This document shows, one piece after another, positions 23,601-34,775 of a stretch of 64,000 nucleotides of DNA (positions within the stretch are counted from its first letter, which is position 1; each line of letters opens with the position of its first letter). The stretch spans positions 2,140,051 to 2,204,050 of the forward strand of contig NC_037256.1 of the NCBI RefSeq assembly GCF_000002425.4, in the 5' to 3' direction. This stretch comes from Physcomitrium patens (lineage: Eukaryota; Streptophyta; Bryopsida; Funariales; Funariaceae). The notes below the pieces were generated by a model. That model did no database searches. It saw only the letters and a program-made list of their open reading frames with translations, and had not been told where the DNA came from. The position numbers and the translations under genes were made by a program.

Positions 23601-24352
23601 GGGTTTATATGAAGAAGTTATAGGCGCTCAAAGTTAAGGTGTAAGTTTTCGACGTACTGTCACTCTTTTGAGCATACCGCACGCGTACGGACAGCAAACG
23701 AGGATCGGCGACCGGATTTGAAGAGAGCACTTTTTTGGCTACAGTTTGTGTATACTGTTTATCGAATTCCAAGCTTTTATAAAGGAGATATTGGCAGTTG
23801 AAGTCAGCGCTTGATATCTAAGGGTAGTAGGTAGCCCGAATTACTTGTGCTTGGGATTTGAGCTATATCTTAGACAATTTGATGAGGTTTTAGCTCAAAA
23901 TTTCCAAGATTGTGTGTAACCTTGTTATAAAGCTTTCTTTATAAGTTTTGTGTGATTTGGAGTTCGGGTTTTTGAGATATAAGGAAAATAGTTTTCGGGT
24001 GCTTGTAAATTAGGGTTTGGAGTGTCTGCTAGGGTTTCTTAGATGCCAGAAGATCGGGAGTGAATTTGCGGTTGGTTTTTTTTGTGGTATAAGTTAAAGG
24101 TAAATTCTACCTATCTTGTAAATTTGAAACAAACAAAAAGGTTAGATCAATAGTCATGATTTTCTAAAGTTCCATGTAAGAAAACCCTTCGCTGGAAAAA
24201 TATGTTTTGAAGGGATTTTGTTATATTTGGAGTTTTATACAAAAATAAAGGAGTTTTGGAAGCCAAGAAAAGATTCATATAAAGGTTTAAGGTACACTCT
24301 CTACAGCTAGATATCCAATGTATTCCTAGATAGTAAATCACGCCATACAACA
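23601..24352 (+). mobile_element. E-type (A-related) LTR fragment
   Basis: Shares blocks with the A LTR (GTTTATATGAAGAAGTTATA, then a TTAAGGTGTAAGTTTTCGAC-like part) and its end with the short LTR at 3531-4004 (AAATCACGCCATACAACA). The left side is incomplete. CCGT follows at 24353-24356, again CG-centred. No coding is seen. Confidence 0.65.
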
Positions 24353-24501
24353 CCGTAAACTTCGGCAAGGTGTAATCCTCAATCTGCCCTTCCGACTTCT
24401 TGTGAAACATCTATCGCTATTGTCTTTGCAGGCCTTTTCGAATACTCAAGAAATTCCAGTTCAACCCCACTTACAGATTGTGAGGCAATGCTGCAATCTG
24501 C

Positions 24502-25753
24502 TGTCGAGGTAGAGAGGTTTTGCCTCAAGAAAGCGCTGGGCTTCTGATTGTCACTAATTGCTCAATCAAGCTTAAAATAATGAAATCCTAATTTTATATA
24601 TATAAGTTCTCCTTTTGGGACAATTACACCAAATACTTAAGTCTTAAATAACCAACAACACCCAAAATATGATTGAAGTACTCTAAAACCTTGTATATCC
24701 TTGTGTGGAAATTCTCTCGAACCTCAACACCTTATAACTCTTGATCCAACCGTCCAAACAAGATCAAAATTTACATGAAGTACTGATATGTTGTTATTAA
24801 TTTGTACAACAAATTTCAACTGCAAATTCGCCACAGATCTTGAGATATCTTCAAAACCCTAACAGTCGCTTCAAACCCTAATCTTTATATATCCACGCGC
24901 AATTTTCTTCATATCTCACAAACCATAAGTTCAAATGCCACGAAACTTATATAGATAGCTTCTTAACACAAATGTTTAAATTCTTCCAAAGTTTGAGCCA
25001 AAATTTCGTTCGAAAACTCAAGTTATGGCTCCTAACACTACTTTGAACAAAACCACTCACTTACTGCCTTTGATTTGAATGCATTGTCTTTAACTCCCTA
25101 TAACTCCTTCACATAAACTCCAAATGCAAAATTTCCTTCGCAAAAGATGTATGTCTTGAAGTTGCTCTTCTAGCCGCACCTTCCGATCTCCAAAATCTTG
25201 CGTAAGACTCCTCTTAAATTCAAAAGAAAAACAGTAGGTCTCAAATTGACACCTTAACTTCAAACGGCTATAACTTATTCACTCTAATTCCAAACCCTAT
25301 ACAATTTATACAAAAATTGTAGCCAAAACCCTAAACGTTACAACCCTTGCCTCTCATTTCCTAATGGCTTCTTCGAAGTCGTCGAAACCCTTATCAAGGT
25401 TGCAGGCAACCTCCTAAAAGCCCATTGGGCATGGATTTCGACCAATGAGGATGAAGATCCTTATTTCTACCTTCATCCAACCATGCCTTGGTTTCATCCC
25501 TCCCAATTAACCTCTTATTAGTTTAAATCTTCATCTTTAGGCCCCTATCTCCTCTCAAGGCTTCATACTTAATATTAAGGTTCTATAACTTTTATATACT
25601 ATAATCAAACTAAGTAAGGAAAACAAAATAAAGTTTTTTCATACCAACTCTTTTTAATTTAATCTATTATCCACTCTAACATATATTTAGATTAATTAAC
25701 ATTTAATATGTTCTAACTAATTTTTACATACTATAAGCATTTACACTACGACA
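24502..25753 (-). mobile_element. A-family solo LTR inside the B2 LTR
   Basis: 1252 bp from TGTCGAGGTAGAGAGG to TTTACACTACGACA. Flanks are CTGC (24498-24501) and CCGC (25754-25757), a 4-bp CG-centred duplication. The uninterrupted site can be seen in the other B2 LTR near 31217-31230, which proves the insertion. It is very similar to the A LTR at 33279-34554, so both are young. It is the deepest level of the nest. Confidence 0.93.
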
Positions 25754-26777
25754 CCGCATCGATGTCCCTTGGCCGCTCACGAATATTCCTCTTATTCCTG
25801 TCGGTAGGTCCCCAGTTATCATAGAAACCCTAAACAAACTCCAATTTGCCAACTCCCAAAACCTCTTTAAACTGTTGGTAGATATCTTCTATCCGTACAC
25901 TCAGATTAACACAACCACGCATATATTCAGCATACTCAACCTTCTAGACAACTCTGAATTTCAACCAAAGAAGTATCCGCCATTCCAACAACAATCAAGA
26001 GTACCAGCCTTTTCTTTTCTTATGAAAAATCCAATTCACCAATATATCACTGACTTTCAGCAACGATTGCCTCAGTCTTTCCAAAATCCTGTGAAGAAAA
26101 AAAAATCCCAACTTTCTGTTTTTTTGAGCGTGAAGCTAGCTCTCCGACCCTTAAAACCGTGATTCTCTCCCTCCTCATTTCTTAACCTATCCTCCCCTTT
26201 AATCCTGAGAAGATCCTATTCTTCCGCCTTAGATTTCCTCGAATTGGAACAGTCGATGGAGCTTTCTCCCCCCCCATTTTTGCCTTTAAGAGATCCTTTT
26301 ACCAAAAGGACGTTCCCAGAATGGTACAAAAAATCGAAACAACCTGAAACAAAATCGAAGCCCATAACTGGACCACATTGGATTGCCCGACCAAGTCAGG
26401 TCTCATATTAGATAAGAGGCCCATAATAGGACCTGGATTCGAGGTCTTTTGAAATTGGATCCAATTCGCTCTTTGAATCAGGCTCATCCATCGTTGAATT
26501 GGTCCTTTCCCTTTCTGCTGACTCTCGTTATTGGAATCGAATGGGGCATTTCGTTATTGGGGAGTATGCCCCGGCTGACTGTAATGGGGTGACTGAACCT
26601 GGCCTGACAGTATTTGCACTGGAATTGGCCACTACTTCTAACACCCAAGGTGACTAAATATTAATAAGTCTTCTTTATTTATATTTTCATCATATAGACG
26701 TGTTACAATACGACATCCACCTCCTCTGAACCTGTACATCCTCCAATATGCACCAATTAACCTAGTTGTCATTAGAT

Positions 26778-27960
26778 TCATAATATGTTGTCCAAATCTT
26801 CGTCTAGTCCATCTCCACCGTCTCTGCTATCCAAATCAATTTCATCTTCCCACTGTGGAATATCTATGTCTTCATTAAGGTCTTCTATATTTCTTGTTAC
26901 ATATCTTTGTTTAAACAATTTCACTCCCTTCCTTGCAATTGGCATTTTTAACCTTATGCCATCGAACTCCCACAATGAGTAAGTCGCATTATCATGAACA
27001 GTTGTTACTACATACAGTCCAAACCAACGTTTCGAAGACTTCCGTAAAGTGCTATATTGATTGTCCAGACTACTATCATAAACAAATACCCAATCACCTT
27101 TTTCAATTACTTTAGGTCTCAATCGATGTTGCTTATCGAATCGTGCCTTGTTTTGTAACCTTGCTCTTTTTAACCTTTTCAATGCTATCTGCACATCTTC
27201 CAATCTTTGCTCCAATTGTCGAATCCTAGTAGCTAGAAGTTCTTCTCTTGTCAATCCATCTTCCCATGGTAGCATACTCTAAGTAAGTACCCTTTCTTCA
27301 ATCAGCATAATTGATTTTCGACCTGGCATAAGTTCTACTCACATATATCTTGTCACCGAACTATGTGTTGTTCGATCAGCCCTTAATACAAATGACAAAA
27401 GTCGTGGCCACTCTCTAACTATTACATTACAAGCTTTAACTAATGCTTTCACAATTGGTAGGTGAACACGTTCACTTTTTGCATTCCCTTCCGAATTATA
27501 AGCGGTAATTAGTAATAGTTTAACTCCACATCTTTCAAAGAACTTACGAACTTCTTGTGCATTTAATTCTCCACGATCTACAGTGATTTTTCCTACGCAT
27601 CCGTAGTGGCAAATGACATCTTCAAGCAAAAACCTACAAATCCCCTCTGTAGATTTTATCCTCAATGTTCTTCTTTCTATTTGATTTGATAAATCTTCAC
27701 GAGCTAAAACCAAATATCTCATCTGCCATAACCCAACCGACATAATAACCAAATCAACAACCCATTTAAAATGAATAGCCAGAGGATACGTAGGATGAAA
27801 ACCATCTCGATGTCGGATATTAGAATACGATTGACAGATTTCACATGACTCTACAAATGAGAGCACATCTCGATACATATTTTTCCACCAATATCGTTCC
27901 TTGAGTTTAACAAAAGTAGCCCAGATTCCTCTATGCCTTGACCATAAACTATCATAAAAC
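26778..27960 (-). pseudogene. B2 integrase region
   Basis: The minus-strand C-terminal part at 26778-27275 (KGDWVFVYDSSLDNQYST, acidic tail with DLDSRDGGDGLDEDLD) and the core and zinc-binding part at 27339-27960 (CEICQSYSNIRHRDGFHPTY, HFKWVVDLVIMSVG, YGCVGKITVDRGELNAQE) match B1 nearly word for word. There is no chromodomain. It is broken. Confidence 0.85.
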
Positions 27961-27962
27961 TC

Positions 27963-29140
27963 CTATAATAATTTTAGTTTTTCATCTTTTTTGCCTATCA
28001 CTCGTTGTAGCATCACAATTCCTTTCTTCGGTCTCTTCACTAAGAATCCATCTCGAAGCAAAAATCCATATGTTTTTTTTCTTATTTGTTTGAATTTTTT
28101 TGTAGACCAATTTCCTTGCTTAGTCAAGATATTCAAGTAATGATCAATATCCAATAATTCTCCTTCATAAGATTCTTCAAGAAATAGCTTGTCTTCTCTG
28201 TTGAGATTTGATATTGAATAGAATTTCAATCCGACGTCATCAATGTCTTCAACCATTTCATCCTCCCTCTCGTATCTTACTCGAGATAGCATGTTTGCTA
28301 CTAAATTGTCCTTCCCAGTAACATGCTTAAATTCCGAATATAGTGACTTAATATAAGCAATCCATCTCAACATTGCAATATCTGGTGTTGAACAGTTAGT
28401 AATCATTCCAAGCAATGGCAAGCAATCTGTTTCAATTACTACTACTGCCCCAATCAAATAGTCCTTTTCAGCTTTCATAGCCGAAACGACTCCCCAAAGT
28501 TCTCTTTTGACTTGCGAATATGCACGCTGACGAATACTTAAAACTTTAGATCCAAATCAAACTGCAAATCTATTCCCACTTGAATTATCTTGACTCACAG
28601 TCCATCCAATGGCAATTGGACTAGTGTCCACAGTAAGAATCACTGGTCTATTGCACTTATAATCAACCTTCCTCAATATTGGAGGTGACATCAATAATTT
28701 CTTCAATCTTTGCATTGCTTGAATATGCCTTTCTTCTCATTTAAATCGGTAGCCCTTGCATAACAATTCATATAATGGATCCGCTATGTGAGCATAATGA
28801 GGGATCCAGATTCGATAAAATATACATGCACCTAAAAACTTGCGAACCTCTGTTAAAGAATCACAATCCTCTTTCATCCTTCCAATTGCATCAACTTTAG
28901 TCGGATCTGGTTTTCTTCCATAAGATCCACATAAATGTCCAACAATTACAACCTCTCGTACTCCAAATATGGACTTCATATCCGATAATATAAGATGAAT
29001 TTTTCCAAGCCGAGTTAAAATCTTTTTACAATCTTGTATATGATCAACAACATATTTGCAACACCCCCTCTTATCTAAGTTTCATCCTTGTCTCCTTCTC
29101 TGTACCCTTTTATAGAAACATCATCCAAAAAAGGCATAGA
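27963..29140 (-). pseudogene. B2 RNase H and reverse transcriptase region
   Basis: 27963-28478 matches the B1 RNase H end plus the start of the integrase (VVIETDCLPLLGMITNCSTP). 28479-28700 continues the RNase H, and 28737-28979 is the end of RT (MKSIFGVREVVIVGHLCGSY), identical to the B1 wording. A short part with similarity to the RT active-site neighbourhood lies near 29060-29130. It is broken. Confidence 0.82.
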
Positions 29141-30745
29141 AACATCATTTTTGCTACGTACCCTTGCATAAGCAGAACCATCGTCAAGTACTTTTGTTTC
29201 CATCCATGTTGCCGTAATATAAGGTTGTCCTTAAATCAACGGATAAGACGTTGTATCTTGAACAAAGAAATGTTGCTCCGTCGCAACATCCCCAATCCAA
29301 ATTTTGACATCTGGACAAGCTCCATATAATTTGCCCCATGTGTTATTAGCTGCTCGTATTGCCCATCCATGTTCCATATCAATTGGCCATTTTTGCTTCT
29401 TATAAAGATCTTAAGATATAAGATTTATTTCAGAATCATGATCGACTAAAGCAACAATTGGTTCTTCTATATCTCCTATTTTTATCAATACCTTGATAGT
29501 TGTCCTTGCCCAATACTTTCGAGTATAATGGCTCAAAGTTTCTATTTCCTTATCACTATAATCTTCGAAATGTACTCGTTGATTATACCCATTCTTCTCA
29601 TTTGTTAGTTGCTTATAACCAATATCAACCTCTTCTTTATCTTTATATATTCTTGCATCAATAGCATGACCCATTCCAGTTTTGCCCATTAATTGCCTCT
29701 TTCGCTTAATGCTGTCAATGATAACATCATGAAACTCCTTCTTTGCAATTTCCAAAACTTCTTTCAATGTGAATTCCACCTTAGCGTTTAATATACGTTC
29801 TTCCAACACCCCTTTCAAATTTGTTGCCGCTTCAATGTCAGAAAGTAGCTTATAAGCAATTGATTTGCCCTTATCTTTTGTCTCCCTTGTTTTTTCTTCC
29901 AATGATGCTGAGGTATCTTTTACAGGCAATTCTTGTGAAGCTGCCTCCCGAGCCTTGTCTCCTCGAGTTTGCCTCTTAGAAGAATTTCCTTCTCTCGTAT
30001 CATCAAAATTTCCTCGTCTCTTTTCTTCCATCAAAGCTTCATGTTGGCTCTTAGCTATATATGCATGAACTGAAAGAGACTCAACAGGATCCTGCCAACC
30101 TGTTACACCTCGTATTGTAGCTGCAGTCCTCAATAACGCTTCTTAAGGTAGTTTCCTTTCTTGCATTATAAAAATGGCAGAAGCCCAAAACTCACCAGTT
30201 TCCGTACTTCTACGAAGGTCATCATCTACTCTAGCACTATAACTTACACTTTCAAATTATATTGCTTGCAAATTCTTATTAGGCCGTTCAATCCATTCCA
30301 GAACTAGCACTTTATGATGCGATCAACATCTTCCAAGAAATATGCGTCTTTCAATGCATGTGAAAAAACCTCCCATGAATTCCCATAATGATCCATAATC
30401 GATGTAATATGGTCTTTTATCTCCGGTATCGTGGCAAGTCCAAATAATTCAACCATTTTCTTCTCAAAAACCCGATTTAATTCCATTTCACGAACATAAC
30501 ATTTTAAATACCTTAAAATATTCCTTCCATCAAATTGATCAATTTTATTAACCAGTGCTTGCAATGCTTCGGTTGCCAAAGCTTCTTTTCGATCATTGCT
30601 TTACTATTACAGCATTAATAATGAGAAGGCTTGAAACATACTAGCAATAGATTGATCTATGTGCATACCTTGTCCTTTAGAAGAATCCCCACCAGAAACT
30701 CCTCCCAAAGATCCTTCAAAATTTTTATTTTCATTCTCGATAAAA
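29141..30745 (-). pseudogene. B2 protease and gag region
   Basis: 29160-29500 matches the B1 protease (EEPIVALVDHDSEINLIS). 29411-30133 covers the charged end of gag and the linker (RQTRGDKAREAASQELPVKD). 30304-30740 is the capsid-like start (LVNKIDQFDGRNILRYLKCY and the glycine-rich N-terminus). The order is that of B1. It is broken in several places. Confidence 0.82.
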
Positions 30746-30812
30746 ATAAAAATAAAATCAAACAAAATCCAATACCTTCTACCTCAAGCTTTTACGTCGG
30801 GTTCACCACTTA

Positions 30813-32012
30813 TGTCGTATAACGTGCTAACTTGCTTGAGAACGCGCCGGGCATCTTGCTGTAAGACGTAGTATGGTGTTTCGCTAGTACTCAAGCAGTC
30901 TATCGAGTTCTAAACTATCCAAATATAATCTATATCGGATTGCAATGTAAAAGCTGAATTTCAATATAAAACGTCTAGAGATCCTATATAACTTCAATCT
31001 CTTTTGTTATTTTTATTTTTATTTTATTTATTTTATATTTTTTATTTTATCTTTATCGTTAATTACCTTAATCCTAGACCGTGAACTTCGGCAAGCTGTA
31101 ATCCTCAATCTGCCCTTCCGACTTGTTGTGAAACATCTATCGCTAGTGTCTCTGCAAGCCCTTTTGAATGCTCAAGAAGTTCTAGTTCAACCCCGCTTAC
31201 AGATTGTGAGGCTATGCTGCAATCCGCATCGATGTCCCTTGGCCGCTCGCTGATATTCTTCTTATCCTTGTCAATAGGTCCCTAGTTATCATAGAAATCC
31301 TAAACAAATCCCCATTTGCCAATTCCAAAAACCTCTTTAAACTATAGGTAGATATTCTCTATCCATACAGTCAGATTAACACATCTACGCATGCATTCAG
31401 CATACTCAACCTTCTAGACAACTCTGAACTTCAACCACAAAAGTATCCCCCAGTCAAACTATAATCAAGAGTACAAGCCTTTTCCTCTCTTACGGAAAAT
31501 CCAATTCACCAATATATCACTGACTTTCAGCAACGATTGCCTCAGTCTTTCCAAAACCCTATGAAGAAAAAAAATCCCCAACTCTCTATTTTTTCAAGTA
31601 TGAAGCTAGCTCTCCAACCTTTAAAACCCTGATTCTCCCCCTCCTCATTTCTTAACCTATCCTCTCCTTTAACCCTGAGAAGATCCCATTCTTCTCCCTT
31701 AGATTCGTCGAATTGGAACAGCTGACGGAGCTTTCTCCCCCCCATTTTTGCCTTTAAGAGATCCTTTTACCAAAAGGACGTTCCCGTAATGGTACAAAGA
31801 ATTGAAATAACCTGAAATGAAATCGAAGCTTGTAATCGAACCACATTGGGTTGCCCGACCAAGTTCGGTCTCATATTGGATAAGAAGCCCGTAATAGGAC
31901 CTGGATTCGAAGTCTTCTGAAAATGGATCCAATTGGCTCTTCGAACCAGGCTCACCCATCGCTGAATTGGTCCTTTCCCTTTTTGCTGACTCCTGTTATT
32001 GGAATTGAAAGG
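30813..32012 (-). mobile_element. 5' LTR of B2, incomplete
   Basis: On the plus strand it reads TGTCGTATAACGTGC at 30813 (the LTR end) and extends to 32012, where the B3 LTR begins in opposite orientation. 31078-31226 is the same as 24353-24500. A very AT-rich tract (31005-31070) made of TTTTATTTTATTT runs is included. The LTR start is not present. Confidence 0.82.
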
Positions 32013-33274
32013 TGTCGTGTTGTAACACGAGTATACAGTGAAAATAAAAAGAAAGTGGAATTTTATTAATATTCAGTTACCTCGAATATTGGGAGCAACG
32101 ACCAACTCCTGTACAAATATTGAGTGGCCAGGTTCAGTCACCCCGTTACAGTCAGCCGGGGCATACTGAAATGCTCCATTCAATTCCAATAACAGGAGTC
32201 AGCAGGAAGAGAAGGACCAATTCACACGACGGGTTCGAAGAGCCAATTGGATCCAATTTCAAGAATCCAATCCGGGTCCTCTTACCCAATATGAGACCTG
32301 AATTGGCCGAGCAACCCAATGCAGACCCAATTACGGGAACATCCAGGGAACGTTGTTTGTGGCAAATGGATCTCTTAAAGGTAAAAACGGTGGAGAAGGC
32401 CTTGATGATGTGAGCCAATTTCGGATCTAAGCTCTGACGGCGGGAGCCAATTTCGATCCAAGACGGAAGATTGAAGGAATTCAAGAGGATAAGGTTACGG
32501 GAAGAATAAGTTTGAAGGGGAATCGGGAGAAAGGGGGGGTTTTCAAGTTTTTGCAAGGTTACTAGTTCGGTTTCATTGGAGGTTTTTGAAGATCAGGGGG
32601 GTTTTTCAAGTTTTTACAAGGTTACTAGTTCGGTTTCATTGGAAGTTTTTGAAGATCAGGGGGGGTTTTCAAGTTTTTGCAAGGTTACTAGTTCGGTTTC
32701 ATTGGAGGTTTTTGAAGATTATGGGGGATTAGAGAGAGGAGCTTCATGCTTCGGGTCGGAGAAGGAAAGACATAGAATTTGGATTTTTCTTCTTTGTAGA
32801 GTTTTGGGAAGACTGAGGCAATCGCTGCTGAAGTCAGTATTGTAATGGTGAATCGGGATTTTCAATGAAGTGGGTTTGAATACTCTTGACTGTTTTGTAA
32901 AATCGAGTTACGTCTGTGATTGAAGGATTAAAAGGGTGTCTATAGGATTGAGTATGCGGAGTGAATGAAATTTATTGGGTTAATCTAACAAGACAGCCAG
33001 TAGATACAAGATCGTAAGTACAAAGCGGTATTGAAGATTAACAGTTTGGGTTGTTCGGGGTTCTCTGTAACATCTAGAGACCTACCGGCTAGGGCAAAAA
33101 GGACTTCGACAAGCAGTCGAAGAGCATCCGTATAGATTTACGATACATTGTTGCAGTCGTTTATATTCCAGCAGTCACAACTGATAGACTGCTTGACTAT
33201 CGGCGAATCTCCATACTACCTTCTACAGCCAGACGCCGAGCGCGTTCTCGAGCAGGAAAGCACGTAATACGACA
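32013..33274 (+). mobile_element. B3, solo B-type LTR
   Basis: TGTCGTGTTGTAACACGAGT to GCACGTAATACGACA, 1262 bp, collinear with the B1 LTRs. The next four bases are ACGA (33275-33278), then the tip of an A LTR. The left flank (AAGG, 32009-32012) does not match. It contains a 63-bp triplication (32534-32724) not seen in the other B LTRs. Confidence 0.85.
32534..32724. repeat. 63-bp tandem triplication in B3 LTR
   Basis: Three near-identical copies of a 63-bp unit, each holding CAAGGTTACTAGTTCGGTTT and TTTTTGAAGAT. The copies begin at about 32534, 32597 and 32660. Because 63 is a multiple of three, a repeated open frame appears (32576-32845), but it lies in an LTR and is not a supported gene. 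Confidence 0.9.
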
Positions 33275-33278
33275 ACGA

Positions 33279-34775
33279 TGTCGTAGTGTAAATGCTTTTA
33301 GTATGTAAAAATTAGTTAGAACACATTAAATATTAATAAATCTAAATGTATGTTAGAGTGGATAATAGATTAAATTAAAAAGAGTTGGTATAAAAAAAAC
33401 AAAAAAAAAAAAAAAAAAAAAACTTTATTTTGTTTTCTTTACTTAGTTTGATTATAGTATATAAAAGTTATAGAATCTTAATGTTAAGTATGAAGCCTTG
33501 AGAGGAGATAGGGGCCTAAAGATGAAGATTTAAACTAATAGGAGGTTAATTGAGAGGGATGAAACCAAGGCATGGTTGGATGAACGTAGAAATAAGGATC
33601 TTCATCCTCATTGGTCGAAATCCATGCCCAATGGGCTTTTAGGAGGCTGCCCGCGACCATGATAAGGGTTTCGGCGACTTCAAAGAGGCCATTAGGAAAT
33701 CAAAGGCAAGGGTTGTAACGTTTAGGGTTTTGGCTACAATTTTTGTATAAATTGTATAGGGTTTGGAATTAGAGTGAATAAGTTATAGCCGTTTGAAGTT
33801 AAGGTGTCAATTTGAGACCTACTGTTTTTCTTTTGAATTTAAGAGGAGTCTTACGCAAGATTTTGGAGATCGGAAGGTGCGGCTAGAAGAGCAACTTCAA
33901 GACATACATCTTTTGCGAAGGAAATTTTGCATTTGGAGTTTATGTGAAGGAGTTATAGGGAGTTAAAGACAATGCATTCAAATCAAAGGCAGTAAGTGAG
34001 TGGTTTTGTTCAAAGTAGTGTTAGGAGCCATAACTTGAGTTTTCGAACGAAATTTTGGCTCAAACTTTGGAAGAATTTAAACATTTGTGTTAAGAAGCTA
34101 TCTATATAAGTTTCGTGGCATTTAAACTTATGATTTGTGAGATATGAAGAAAATTGCGCGTGGATATATAAAGATTAGGGTTTGAAGCGACTGTTAGGGT
34201 TTTGAAGATATCTCAAGATCCGTAGCGAATTTGCAGTTGAAATTTGTTGTACAAATTAATAACAACATATCAGTACTTCATGTAAATTTTGATCTTGTTT
34301 GGACGGTTGGATCAAGAGTTATAAGGTGTTGAGATTCGGGAGAATTTCCACACAAGGATATACAAGGTTGTAGAGTACTTCTACCATATTTTGGGTGTTG
34401 TTGGTTATTTAAGACTTAAGTATTTGGTGTAATTGTCCCAAAAGGAGAACTTATATATATAAAATTAGGATTTCCTTATTTTAAGCTTGATTGAGCAATT
34501 AGTGACAGCTAGAAGCTTAGCGCTTTCTTGAGGCAAAACCTCTCTATCTCGACATCTTGGTGCTTCCATTGAGAGAGCCTTAAGGCACTAATTTCCTCAA
34601 TAAGCTAAAATAGGGGATGAAAGTCTAGGGTTTGGATTACGAGGAGGTATAGTTGCCTATGATTTATTCAAGGCATTTGCTCAATTTATGGAAGAAAGGC
34701 AACAGGTGCATGGAGAAGATAGGAGCACCACTAAGGCCTTACAAGTTGTGGTGGACAAGATTGGATTGGACAAGA
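33279..34775 (+). mobile_element. A-type element: LTR plus start of gag
   Basis: A complete A LTR (33279-34554, 1276 bp, including a poly-A run at 33392-33422) is followed by a PBS-like TTGGTGCTTCCATTGAG and, from about 34620, a gag start. The plus frame reads LRGGIVAYDLFKAFAQFMEE then KALQVVVDKIG, resembling the gag start of B1 (GVSGGG..., ALATKTLQAVVNEID). The element stops near 34775, where C coding begins. This is the only A copy here with internal sequence and ties the A LTRs to a B-like gag. It is incomplete. Confidence 0.75.

Larger units (their letters stand above)
24353..32012 (-). mobile_element. Ty3 element B2, minus-strand sister of B1
   Basis: 3' LTR at 24353-26715 (split by an A solo LTR at 24502-25753), polypurine tract at 26716-26727, then integrase, RNase H, part of reverse transcriptase, protease and gag in minus orientation, a PBS-like site near 30800 and 5' LTR sequence at 30813-32012. 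Protein-level similarity to B1 is very high over long stretches. Both LTRs are incomplete at their outer ends. It is broken in more than ten places. Confidence 0.87.

Noticed and set aside
32576-32845. Open frame with a 21-residue repeat as a repeat protein
   Set aside because: It lies within a B-type LTR, arises from the 63-bp triplication and has no counterpart in other B LTRs.
33392-33422. Poly-A run as the tail of a LINE or SINE
   Set aside because: It lies inside an A LTR at a position that is A-rich but shorter in the other copies; no RNA polymerase III boxes and no flanking duplication are present around it.
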